From Leuconostocaceae bacterium ESL0723 (GTDB lineage: Bacteria; Bacillota; Bacilli; Lactobacillales; Lactobacillaceae): DNA of 64,000 nt. Made by a program: the position numbers and the translations under genes. Where the stretch lies: positions 17,501 through 81,500 of the forward strand of contig CP113928.1 in NCBI GenBank assembly GCA_029392055.1, given 5' to 3'. Shown here piece after piece: positions 52,425 through 60,395 of the stretch. A model generated the notes under the pieces. It saw nothing but the letters and a program-made list of their open reading frames with translations, was not told where the DNA came from and did no database searches. The number at the start of each line of letters is the position of its first letter. Position 1 is the first letter of the stretch.

Positions 52425-53561
52425 ATGAAAACTACTTTAACCAATACCATGGCCATTGGGGCTGCCGCCGGTTTGATTGGCGGGGGCGGGGTCTTAGTTG
52501 GCCAGCAGGTCTGGGACAACTATCAAAGTAACAACAGCCCAGTGCGGGTTAAGTCGGTGAATTCGGCTAAAATTCCGAGTGGTGATACGGCGACAACGGC
52601 CTATAACAAGGTCGCCAATGCCGTGGTTTCCGTGCTGAACTTTAAACAGGTATCAAGTAACAACTTCCAGGAGTCCTCAGAAGGATCCGGAGTAGCCTAC
52701 AAGCGGGCTGATGGGGCAACCTTCATTGTCACCAACAACCACGTTATCTCCGGGGCTAGTAAGCTCCAAGTCATTACCCATGCGGGCAAGACCGTGAATG
52801 CGACCGTGGTCGGTAGTGATGCTCTGACTGATTTGGCCGTCCTCAAGGTCAATGCAGCTGACCTGACTGACACGGCTGCCTTTGGTGATTCCAGTAAGAT
52901 TGCCGTGGGTCAAAAGGTCCTAGCCATTGGGTCTCCATTGGGATCTGAATATGCTTCAACGCTGACTGAGGGAATCATTTCGGCCACCAAGCGTCTGGTT
53001 TCGGCGGCTAATGATAACAGTCAAACTGGCATCGGCTCAACCGTTATTCAGACCGATGCGGCCATTAACCCGGGAAACTCGGGTGGTCCCCTGATTAACT
53101 TTGCCGGTCAGGTGATTGGGATTAACTCGATGAAGCTGTCATCTTCTGAATCTGGGGCCTCGGTGGAAGGGATTGGTTTTGCCATTCCTTCCGACCAAGT
53201 TGTCGATGTCGTTAACAAGTTGGTTAAGGACGGTAAAATTACGCGACCAGCCCTGGGCATTGAGATGGTTAACCTCTCCCAAATCCCTGGGGACGAGCAG
53301 ACTAAGACCTTGAAGTTGCCTAGCAGTGTCAGTGGTGGGGTCGTCATCATGAAGGTTAATGATGGTAGTCCGGCTAGTCGGGCCGGCTTGGCCCACTACG
53401 ATGTCATTGTTGGCATTGATGGTAAGCAGGTGCTGTCTGAGGCTGACCTGCGGGAGAACCTCTACAAGCACAGTGTCGGTGATAGCGTTAAGATTACCTA
53501 TTACCACAATGGTGCCAAGAAGACTGCTACCGTAAAACTGAATCAAGAACTCAAAAACTAA
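52425..53561 (+). CDS. htrA: HtrA/DegP serine protease
   Basis: 378 residues. N-terminal signal-anchor (about 7-27), trypsin-like protease domain with catalytic His in 'VTNNHVISGA', Asp in 'DALTDLAVLKV' and Ser in 'NPGNSGGPLIN', and one C-terminal PDZ domain (about 270-370). Surface quality-control protease acting on misfolded exported proteins. Its place after walI is common in Lactobacillales. Confidence 0.95.
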   Translation: MKTTLTNTMAIGAAAGLIGGGGVLVGQQVWDNYQSNNSPVRVKSVNSAKIPSGDTATTAYNKVANAVVSVLNFKQVSSNNFQESSEGSGVAYKRADGATFIVTNNHVISGASKLQVITHAGKTVNATVVGSDALTDLAVLKVNAADLTDTAAFGDSSKIAVGQKVLAIGSPLGSEYASTLTEGIISATKRLVSAANDNSQTGIGSTVIQTDAAINPGNSGGPLINFAGQVIGINSMKLSSSESGASVEGIGFAIPSDQVVDVVNKLVKDGKITRPALGIEMVNLSQIPGDEQTKTLKLPSSVSGGVVIMKVNDGSPASRAGLAHYDVIVGIDGKQVLSEADLRENLYKHSVGDSVKITYYHNGAKKTATVKLNQELKN

Positions 53562-53583
53562 CGCTTTGTCGTTAGTTTTTTTG
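53553..53583 (+). terminator. Terminator of htrA
   Basis: AAAAACTAACG / CGTTAGTTTTT, overlapping the stop codon, followed by T. Confidence 0.85.
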
Positions 53584-54086
53584 GTATAGTTGTTCCTTGG
53601 AATAAGGGGGCCACCGGGACCGTTTTCACAGTCAAAATTAGGGCCTGAAAATAGAAACTTTGTTCGCCTAGCAACCCTGAACTGGGAACAAATTTAGCAC
53701 TTATTGATTCCTTATTCGGAAATAAATTTTAAGATATTATTAAGAACTACCTACCAAGCGGTTTTGACCGCTTAACCATTTGCAAAGACGAACAAGTTGG
53801 CCGCTTGTGAGGACGAACAAATGTGCTTATGCACAGCTGTGTATAAAAGTGTGGATAAAGTGCTTAATAAAATCCACTTAGGGGTCAAGACTAGTGGTTG
53901 GGCCCTTCTATTTATCCACAAAATTGGGACTTATTACCAGAAAATGTGGATAACAGAGAATCAACTTGGCATAACCGCGTAATTATTGGCCTGAGCGGGG
54001 ACTAATGAAGGATAAACTTGTGGAAAACTGTGGATAACTCGGGTAATTATTTTAGGTTAAATTGGTCCAGTTAAACGGGGAGAAAA
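53584..54086. other. Intergenic region htrA-rlmH
   Basis: About 500 bp without a supported gene. It has an AT-rich stretch (53703-53748, including ATTTTAAGATATTATTAAG) followed by a cluster of DnaA boxes (53827-54037) and the rlmH RBS. The only ORF (53797-53982) is an artefact of the box sequences. Confidence 0.75.
53827..54037. other. DnaA-box cluster
   Basis: Six exact TTATNCACA boxes: 53827-53835 (+), 53838-53846 (-), 53850-53858 (-), 53912-53920 (+), 53945-53953 (-) and 54029-54037 (-), plus one near-match TTTTCCACA at 54019-54027 (-). An AT-rich stretch lies about 80 bp upstream. Genes on the left up to 33 kb, including ribosomal protein genes, read toward this site, which argues against it being the primary origin; a secondary DnaA-binding cluster is more likely. 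Confidence 0.85.
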
Positions 54087-54566
54087 ATGAAAGTTAAGAT
54101 TATTACAGTTGGTAAGTTAAAGGAAAAATACCTCAAGGCCGGCGTAGCTGAATACGTCAAACGCCTGCACCGTTTTGCCACGGTCGAACAGGTCGAACTG
54201 GCCGATGAGAAGACGCCAGAGGGTGCCAGTGAAGCTGAAAATGAGCAGATTATGGCCAAGGAGGGTGCCCGGATTATGCCAAAGATTGGCGACCGGGACT
54301 ATGTTGTGGTCTTAGCGATTGAGGGTCAGATGCTCAGCTCAGAGGCTTTAGCTAAGGATTTGTCCCAGGCCATGCTACAGGGCCACGGAACCCTGACCTT
54401 TATCATTGGTGGTTCGCTGGGTTTGGATCCGGCCATTAAAAAACGAGCTAATCTCTTACTGAGTTTTGGCCGATTAACCTTACCCCATCAATTAATGCGC
54501 CTGGTCCTAGTCGAGCAGATTTACCGGGCCTTCATGATTCAGGCCGGTTCGCCTTACCACAAATAA
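54087..54566 (+). CDS. rlmH: 23S rRNA (pseudouridine1915-N3)-methyltransferase
   Basis: 159 residues, SPOUT family. '[24 protein letters not shown]' at the start and '[45 protein letters not shown]' region at the end are typical. Methylates pseudouridine 1915 in helix 69 of 23S rRNA. RBS ggggag 5 nt before ATG. Corresponds to B. subtilis yydA, which also lies near the walRK block. Confidence 0.96.
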   Translation: MKVKIITVGKLKEKYLKAGVAEYVKRLHRFATVEQVELADEKTPEGASEAENEQIMAKEGARIMPKIGDRDYVVVLAIEGQMLSSEALAKDLSQAMLQGHGTLTFIIGGSLGLDPAIKKRANLLLSFGRLTLPHQLMRLVLVEQIYRAFMIQAGSPYHK

Positions 54567-54589
54567 AAAACCTGGCTTAGGCCAGGTTT
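54564..54589. terminator. Bidirectional terminator
   Basis: AAACCTGGC-TTAG-GCCAGGTTT; the loop contains the stop codon of the convergent nnrE gene. Confidence 0.85.
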
Positions 54590-55269
54590 GCGGCTACCGG
54601 CTGGGTAGCGTTTGATTCATGGTGGTTTAGTGAGAATTCAAATTCAGGTGGGACAATCAGGCCGATATCCTTGTTAACAATATCACCGGCCAGTCCGCGG
54701 GCCGGGCGACGGTGTAGGCCTTGTTTGACAAAGCCTAGGCTGACCGTGGTGTGGGCCTTGAGGGCTGCGCCCTGGACCTTACCAGTGTCAGCGTCAATTC
54801 CTGTCGGAACATCGATGGCGACGACGGCATTGCCAATGTGGTTAGCCGCCCGGACCATCTTTTGGAGTCCTTCAGGGAGGGCCCGACTCAGCCCGGTGCC
54901 AAAGATGGCATCGATAATCAGACTAGCCTCCTTGAAATCACTCTTGTCAGCAGGTGTGAGGCCACATTCTTGGGCAATGGCCAGCTGGTGGCGAACACTG
55001 TCCTTAGCCCGGTTGAGGTTCCCTACAAATTGAAGGGTGACCGAAATCCCTTGGAGGTGCAACATCCGCGCCACGGCCACGCCGTCAGCCCCGTTGTTAC
55101 CTAGCCCAGCGAGGACGAGGACATGGTCTAAGGCGAAGTTGCCGGCCCCGATGACTTCCATCACAGCCAGGGCAGCACGTTCAATCAGGACTTCTTGGGG
55201 AACGCCGATTCGATTAAGTAAGTAAGATTCTAAATCGTGCATTTCCTCATTGCTGACAAGTTGTATCAT
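54577..55269 (-). CDS. nnrE: NAD(P)H-hydrate epimerase
   Basis: 230 residues, YjeF N-terminal domain only: 'ALDHVLVLAGLGNNGADGVAVARML' (GxGNNGxDG) and 'IDAIFGTGLSR' with catalytic Asp, plus 'VAIDVPTGIDADTGKV'. It interconverts R and S forms of damaged NAD(P)HX so that the dehydratase (not in this window) can repair them. RBS ggaagg before the ATG. Confidence 0.92.
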   Translation of the reverse strand: MIQLVSNEEMHDLESYLLNRIGVPQEVLIERAALAVMEVIGAGNFALDHVLVLAGLGNNGADGVAVARMLHLQGISVTLQFVGNLNRAKDSVRHQLAIAQECGLTPADKSDFKEASLIIDAIFGTGLSRALPEGLQKMVRAANHIGNAVVAIDVPTGIDADTGKVQGAALKAHTTVSLGFVKQGLHRRPARGLAGDIVNKDIGLIVPPEFEFSLNHHESNATQPVAANLA

Positions 55270-55363
55270 GATTACCTTCCGTTTTCTAGTATAATAACAG
55301 TTATTATATATAGTCTGTTTGAAAAATGCACGTAAAAAACGCTCAAATCAGTTGGGAGGCCTC

Positions 55364-55693
55364 ATGGATAGCTTAGACGTAGCTGAAGATTGGCAGCAGG
55401 TATTAGACCAGGTTGCCATCCTAAATGCCCGGGGACATGAAATCAGTGTTGATGAAGTGGCCGCGTTGACCTTAAAGCGCGGCCTGCAAGAAATCCTGGA
55501 CAACCGGACCGATGGGACCTTTTACACCGTGGCCTGGGACAGCGACGGTCAGCTAGCGGTTTATGACATCTACCGGGACCGGGCCGCCACTATCCATCCG
55601 AAAAGTGCCAGCCTGATCCAGGATTTTAAGGATAATGCCGCCGGGGTTTGGGACTACTTTAATGACCAGGCTCGCGCCTTGGTGGGCCGCTAA
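55364..55693 (+). CDS. Small conserved-looking protein of unknown function
   Basis: About 109 residues, acidic, no signal peptide or membrane helix. Sequence features are 'DVAEDWQQVLDQVAILNARGHEISVDEVAALTLKRGL', which may be helical, then a beta-rich 'FYTVAWDSDGQLAVYDIYRDRA' section. Start ATG 55364 follows gggagg by 5 nt; an ATG-extended version from 55319 is not supported by an RBS. No assignment. Confidence 0.6.
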   Translation: MDSLDVAEDWQQVLDQVAILNARGHEISVDEVAALTLKRGLQEILDNRTDGTFYTVAWDSDGQLAVYDIYRDRAATIHPKSASLIQDFKDNAAGVWDYFNDQARALVGR

Positions 55694-55744
55694 GTGGTTG
55701 CTTTAGGCCGTTGGTTTTGATATAGTATTATTTGTTGCGAAACT

Positions 55745-55831
55745 GGAGAAGTACTCAAGCGGCTGAAGAGGCGCCCTTGCTAAGGGTGTAGACGTGTTAA
55801 AGCGTGCGAGGGTTCGAATCCCTTCTTCTCC
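55745..55831 (+). tRNA. tRNA-Ser (GCT)
   Basis: Acceptor stem GGAGAAG (55745-55751) pairs with CTTCTCC (55825-55831). The anticodon loop CTTGCTAAG gives anticodon GCT (reads AGC/AGU). A long variable arm (GTAGACGTGTTAAAGCGTGC region) is typical of serine tRNA, and GGTTCGAATC is the T loop. The next base (discriminator) is A rather than the G common in bacterial tRNA-Ser; CCA is not encoded. Confidence 0.95.
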
Positions 55832-55838
55832 ACTCAGC

Positions 55839-55883
55839 AAAACCCCTACGCAGGTGTAAAAACTTGGTAGGGGTTTTATTTTG
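55839..55883 (+). terminator. Terminator after tRNA-Ser
   Basis: AAAACCCCTAC (55839-55849) pairs with GTAGGGGTTTT (55867-55877) across a 17-nt loop, then ATTTT. Confidence 0.8.
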
Positions 55884-55897
55884 ATTAAGGGGCAGCT

Positions 55898-56443
55898 ATG
55901 ATTTTAATTACCAGCCTGATTGCCTTTGTTAGTAGTAACGTCGACGACCTGCTTTTGCTTGCCGTCCTCTTTGCTCAGGCGAAATCTAAAAAAGAAAATC
56001 GGAACATCTTGATTGGCCAGTATGTCGGCATTTTGCTGCTCCTGCTGGTAAGTTATCTGATGGCGACGGTCTGGGTGCATGCTATCAACCTGCCGGTGCG
56101 CTGGCTAGGTGTCATCCCAATTTTGCTGGCCATCAAGCAGGTGCTGCCTAAAAAGGGTGACAGCCAACGGCAGCTAAGCCAGGTTAGTGCTGGTCAGGTG
56201 GCCTTGCTGACGATTGCCAGTGGTTCGGACAACATCGGTCTCTACGTGCCGATTATTGGCCAGCAGACCCTGGTGGAAACCTTACTCTCGGTGGGTGTCT
56301 TTATCTTGATTATCCCGCTCTGGTGGTGGCTGGGTCAGCGCCTGGGGGATGCCCCTGGCCTGCGGAGTTTAGTACAGCGTCACGGTTCAATCGTCGTGGC
56401 CGTCATTTACTTCCTACTAGGACTCTGGGTTCTCTTTGGATAA
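55898..56443 (+). CDS. CadD-family cadmium/cation transporter
   Basis: 181 residues, about five membrane helices. 'AFVSSNVDDLLLLAVLFAQ' near the N-terminus and 'LTIASGSDNIGLYVPI' in the middle repeat an SxxxD(N/D) motif, the hallmark of the CadD/LysE-like family. Members confer cadmium resistance or export other small cations. No regulator gene is next to it. RBS aagggg 7 nt before ATG. Confidence 0.8.
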   Translation: MILITSLIAFVSSNVDDLLLLAVLFAQAKSKKENRNILIGQYVGILLLLLVSYLMATVWVHAINLPVRWLGVIPILLAIKQVLPKKGDSQRQLSQVSAGQVALLTIASGSDNIGLYVPIIGQQTLVETLLSVGVFILIIPLWWWLGQRLGDAPGLRSLVQRHGSIVVAVIYFLLGLWVLFG

Positions 56444-56444
56444 C

Positions 56445-56479
56445 AAAAAAAGCAGCTGACTTAAGTCAGCTGCTTTTTA
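56445..56479. terminator. Bidirectional terminator
   Basis: Perfect 14-bp inverted repeat AAAGCAGCTGACTT / AAGTCAGCTGCTTT between convergent genes. Confidence 0.92.
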
Positions 56480-56989
56480 CTTAGCTTCCATGGTGGATTC
56501 GATTAGTGGATAACGTTCCTGCAGTTTCTCAAAGAGATAGGCAACTGCCGGCCGGACGATGAAGAGGTAGATGGGCACGGCCACAAAGTACGATTTCAAC
56601 CAGTTGTTGGTGTATCCCGGTAAGAAGTGGGGATAGAGCTTGTGGTGCATGTCAGTGAACCAAACCATCATCACCGAAACGTTAAACATAATCACGACCA
56701 TCGGCACGGTGAAGCGGGCCGGTACGTGGTCAGAAATGAAGTCCGGGAAATAACGGTGAATCCGCAGGGCTAATGGATAGGTAACCAGGGCCCGGAAGTA
56801 ATAAATAAAGATTACAATCAGCGGATAAACCACGAAGACCTGGGCAAACATTTTCTCAGACCAACCGTAGCGGATAAAGGTGTTGTAGCTGGTCATCAGG
56901 GCGACCATGATAACCGGGAACATCCAGGCCATGGTTTTGGGATGATGTAGTAATTTTTTGAAAAAATGACTTATCGGGTGCGATGACAT
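56477..56989 (-). CDS. DUF2798 membrane protein
   Basis: 170 residues, four membrane helices arranged as two related halves, each with a helix rich in Phe/Ile/Val ('FPVIMVALMTSYNTFIRYG' and 'VPMVVIMFNVSVMMVWFTD'). This repeat is the DUF2798 pattern. Function unknown. Short intergenic region to the permease; its own promoter region contains no clear boxes by eye. Confidence 0.7.
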   Translation of the reverse strand: MSSHPISHFFKKLLHHPKTMAWMFPVIMVALMTSYNTFIRYGWSEKMFAQVFVVYPLIVIFIYYFRALVTYPLALRIHRYFPDFISDHVPARFTVPMVVIMFNVSVMMVWFTDMHHKLYPHFLPGYTNNWLKSYFVAVPIYLFIVRPAVAYLFEKLQERYPLIESTMEAK

Positions 56990-57056
56990 ATAATACTCCT
57001 CATTTCCAGTGTATACCCACTGTCAATTTGAGGAAGCCCTTCACAATTTATCCCGG

Positions 57057-58445
57057 CTAATTATGATCCTTTTTACGGTAAATCAGGTAGCAGATGCCGC
57101 CAAAGACTACGACCCAGACAATGGCACCGAAGGCCGGAATCACATCGTTTTCGTTGGTAAACAGTGACAGGTAGGCCAGGAAGAAGGCCAGGATGGTCAG
57201 GGGACTGGCAATCTTATAGAAGGGCATTGTGAAGCCATCCGGTAAGAAGTCGCTGGACTCACGGTACTTGCGGTGGGCCAGCATGGTGAAGATATAAACC
57301 ACGATGAAGAGGTCGTTGGCCCCAGCACTGATAAACTGGAAGGCATCGTTGACGGCGGGGATGGAAGAAATCACTGGTGCCATTAGGAGCAAGATAACGG
57401 AGAAGACCACACCGCGAATCGGAATCCCGTTCTTGGCAATCTTACCGACTTCTTTAACGATTGGCAGTTCCACTTCCTTAGAAATCTGGTACAGGTGCCG
57501 GCCAGCTGAGAAAATCAGGCTGTTTAAGGCTGAGGTAGCCGAGGTCAGCACCACGAAGTTGATAACCGTGGCAGCGGCGGTGAAGCCGACAATTTGGAAG
57601 ACCTGGACGAAGGGACTCTTGCCCGGAATAACTGAGGTCCAAGGCATAACCGACATGATGACAAAGAGGGAGCCAATATAGAAAATCAGAATCCGGTAAA
57701 CAATTTGGTTAATGGCCTTTTTTAGGACTGGGCGAGGGTTCTTAGTTTCACCGATGGTGATTCCGACGAACTCCATGGCGATCAAGGAGAAGAAGACCAG
57801 GGAGATGGAACCAAAGAATCCCTTCAAACCGTGAGGGAACATAGTGAAGTCTTTGAACACGTTAGCAAAGGAAGCGTGAATGCCGGATGGCTCGCGGAAG
57901 TTCACCAGGACCATGAAGAGCCCGGTCACAATCAAAGAAACAATGGCGATGATCTTGATAATGGCAAACCAGAATTCAGTTTCACCAAAGACCCGAGCCG
58001 CAAAGATGTTTAGGGTCACCAGGAACAGGAGCACACAGAGCTGGATGATAGCGGCATTCCAGTGGGGGAACCAGTACTGGACAATGATGGCGATTCCAGT
58101 CAGTTCGGCCATGCCACAAAAGATTAGGCCTAACCAGTAGGTCACCCCGGCAAAGACCCCGGGGCCAAAGCCCATGTACTTGGTCACAAAGGCGACGAAG
58201 GTGTGCTCTTCGGGATGGGCGTAAAGCATTTCCCCGATGGCTCGCATCATGAAGAAAAAGACAATGCCAAGCAGGGCGTATAGGAACAGGATGGCGGGCC
58301 CCGCTAGCGAAATCGTAGTGCCTGACCCGACGAAGAGGCCGGTACCAATCGTGCCACCAATGGCAATCATTTGGATGTGACGATTGGTGAGGGTCCGCCG
58401 GGTACCATCCTGGTTCACGTCGGGGTTATGGGTTATATCTGCCAT
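57057..58445 (-). CDS. Amino-acid permease (APC superfamily, AAT type), copy 1
   Basis: 462 residues, twelve helices. Signature 'HIQMIAIGGTIGTGLFVGSG' in helix 1 and 'VFFSLIAMEFVGITIGETKNP' in helix 6 are classic for proton-coupled amino acid transporters of the AAT family. Substrate unclear; GABA, basic and aromatic amino acid permeases share these motifs. ATG 58445 follows ggaggaaag. It is a close paralogue of the next permease, arising by tandem duplication, with colinear residues along the whole length. Confidence 0.88.
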   Translation of the reverse strand: MADITHNPDVNQDGTRRTLTNRHIQMIAIGGTIGTGLFVGSGTTISLAGPAILFLYALLGIVFFFMMRAIGEMLYAHPEEHTFVAFVTKYMGFGPGVFAGVTYWLGLIFCGMAELTGIAIIVQYWFPHWNAAIIQLCVLLFLVTLNIFAARVFGETEFWFAIIKIIAIVSLIVTGLFMVLVNFREPSGIHASFANVFKDFTMFPHGLKGFFGSISLVFFSLIAMEFVGITIGETKNPRPVLKKAINQIVYRILIFYIGSLFVIMSVMPWTSVIPGKSPFVQVFQIVGFTAAATVINFVVLTSATSALNSLIFSAGRHLYQISKEVELPIVKEVGKIAKNGIPIRGVVFSVILLLMAPVISSIPAVNDAFQFISAGANDLFIVVYIFTMLAHRKYRESSDFLPDGFTMPFYKIASPLTILAFFLAYLSLFTNENDVIPAFGAIVWVVVFGGICYLIYRKKDHN

Positions 58446-58652
58446 AGGCTTTCCTCCATTTAGCAAGCAGTCGGCCGAATTTAGCGGTCCTGAGGGCTGG
58501 CTGGTTCTCGTCAATTAAGATTCGACCCATCTTTAAAATGAATCGTTGCTTACTAATATAATGGTAGCAATCCTGCTATCAGTTGATCTTGTCAAGAAAC
58601 ATTACAAATTTATGAGCAAAGTCTCATCAAAATCACTTATGATAACGACAAA

Positions 58653-58688
58653 ACAGACGCCTAAATCGCAAGCAATTTAGGCGTCTGT
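58653..58688 (-). terminator. Terminator between the two permeases
   Basis: ACAGACGCCTAAAT / ATTTAGGCGTCTGT, 14-bp perfect inverted repeat with an 8-nt loop; the minus-strand transcript of copy 2 ends here with TTTTG. Confidence 0.8.
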
Positions 58689-58723
58689 GGGAATGGAGGT
58701 GCTAAGACTTTAGCAAACCTAGG

Positions 58724-60118
58724 TTAATCGATTTCGTGGTTATGACCGCGATACATCAGGTAGCAGAAGCCACCGAAGATGATAATCCAAGCGACGGCAC
58801 CCACGGCGGGGATGACATCGTTAGGGTTGGTGAAGAGGGTCAAGAAGACGATGATAAAGGCTGTAATCGTCAGTGGACTAGAGATGTTATAGAAAGGCAT
58901 CTTGAAGCCGTTAGGCAAGAAGTCGCTGGACTGACGGAACTTCCGGTGAGCTAACATGGTAAGCACGTAGACAAAGAGGAAGAGATCACTGGCAGCGCCA
59001 CTGACAAACTGGAAGGCGTTGTTGATGGCTGGTACCGAGGAAATCACTGGGGCAAAGAACATCAGGGCAACTGAGAATAGGATGGCCGCGATTGGAATCC
59101 CGTTTTTAGCGATCTTACTCAGGGGCTTGATGGTCTTCCAGTTAACTTCTTCAGCAATCTGATAAAGGTGCCGACCACTCGAGAAAATCACACTGTTCAG
59201 TGATGAGGCGGCTGACGTCAGAACAACAAAGTTAATAATCGCTGCCGCAGCAGGTAGACCAGCTAACTTGAAAACTTGGACGAAAGGACTGCTGCTAGCC
59301 TGGATGGTGGTCCATGGCGTGATGGACATGATAATGAACAAAGCACCAATGTAGAAGAGCAAAATCCGGTAAACCGTTTGGTTAACGGCCTTCTTCAAAA
59401 CGGCCCGAGGGTTCTTAGTTTCACCAATGGTGATACCGATGAACTCCATGGCAATCAATGAGAAGAATACCAGTGGGATCGAACCGATAAAGGCGTTTAC
59501 CCCGTGAGGGAACATCTGGAAGTTGTGGAAGACGTTGCCAAAGCTAGCCTGGACTCCGTTGGGATCACGGAAACCAGTCAGGACCATGAAGATTCCAGTA
59601 ACAATCATGGAAATAATGGCCACAATTTTGATAATGGCAAACCAGAATTCGGTTTCACCAAAGATCTTGGCTGCCAGAACGTTTAGCAGGGCTAAGGCCA
59701 CCAGGAAAACAATCTGGATTACAGCGCTATTCCAATGTGGGAACCAGAACTTAACGTAGATTGCAATGGCGGTTAATTCGGCCATCCCGGTGAAAATCAA
59801 TCCTAACCAGTAAGTTACGCCGGCAAAGACCCCCTGGCTCATGCCAAGGTATTTGGTGATAAAGGCCACGAACGTGTGCTGCTCAGGGTGGGCGTAGAGC
59901 ATTTCACCGATGGACCGCATCATGAAGAAGAACACCATCCCTAAGAGGGCGTACAAAATCATAATGGAAGGTCCCGATTGGGAAATGGTACTACCTGAAC
60001 CGAGAAAGAGCCCGGTACCAATCGTGCCACCAATGGCGATCATTTGAACATGACGATTGGATAGGGTCCGCCGGGTACCGTCTTGGTTAACCTCGACGTT
60101 GTTGGTTGGTGCTGCCAT
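58724..60118 (-). CDS. Amino-acid permease (APC superfamily, AAT type), copy 2
   Basis: 464 residues with the same motifs ('HVQMIAIGGTIGTGLFLGSG', 'VFFSLIAMEFIGITIGETKNP') and nearly the same length as copy 1; most differences are conservative, more frequent in helices 1-5 and in the loops. RBS aggagg about 8 nt before the ATG. Divergent from the aminotransferase gene across 277 bp, so uptake and transamination of one amino acid may be coordinated (inference). Confidence 0.88.
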   Translation of the reverse strand: MAAPTNNVEVNQDGTRRTLSNRHVQMIAIGGTIGTGLFLGSGSTISQSGPSIMILYALLGMVFFFMMRSIGEMLYAHPEQHTFVAFITKYLGMSQGVFAGVTYWLGLIFTGMAELTAIAIYVKFWFPHWNSAVIQIVFLVALALLNVLAAKIFGETEFWFAIIKIVAIISMIVTGIFMVLTGFRDPNGVQASFGNVFHNFQMFPHGVNAFIGSIPLVFFSLIAMEFIGITIGETKNPRAVLKKAVNQTVYRILLFYIGALFIIMSITPWTTIQASSSPFVQVFKLAGLPAAAAIINFVVLTSAASSLNSVIFSSGRHLYQIAEEVNWKTIKPLSKIAKNGIPIAAILFSVALMFFAPVISSVPAINNAFQFVSGAASDLFLFVYVLTMLAHRKFRQSSDFLPNGFKMPFYNISSPLTITAFIIVFLTLFTNPNDVIPAVGAVAWIIIFGGFCYLMYRGHNHEID

Positions 60119-60395
60119 ATACTTATCCTCCCTTGGACATATGTATAACGAAAATAAATGACCTGGCGGTCATTTACGTTCGCCTTTATGTGAAGATTAC
60201 TTATAAATTACCATTTATCATTCGGAATGCAAGGAATATTTTGTCAGGAAACATGACAACTTAATAAGACTTTTCTCATTTATCCATGCTAACATTCGAG
60301 TCAAATCCAATCCGTCAGTGCGCACCAGGCGCACCAGTGCGGGCTTGGGTCGAAATTTCTCAGTGCTGGGCAGCCAGCATACGAAGGAGGCTTCT
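60119..60395. promoter_or_regulatory. Divergent region permease copy 2 / aminotransferase
   Basis: 277 bp. AT-rich on the permease side. Near 60318-60340 there is a hairpin GTGCGC-ACCAG-GCGCAC (with the motif GCGCACCAG repeated twice), then the AAGGAGG RBS. No T-box core (GGTGG…GCG) is seen. Confidence 0.4.

Noticed and set aside
53797-53982. 61-codon ORF in the htrA-rlmH gap
   Set aside because: It overlaps the DnaA boxes, has no convincing RBS, and its translation reflects box sequence.
53827-54037. Calling the DnaA-box cluster the chromosomal oriC
   Set aside because: No dnaA gene is next to it, and the highly expressed genes to its left (rpsF, rplI, walR and others) read toward it, opposite to the usual co-orientation with replication.
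60119-60395. T-box riboswitch upstream of the aminotransferase
   Set aside because: No T-box core sequence and no terminator/antiterminator pair; the GC hairpin alone is not sufficient.
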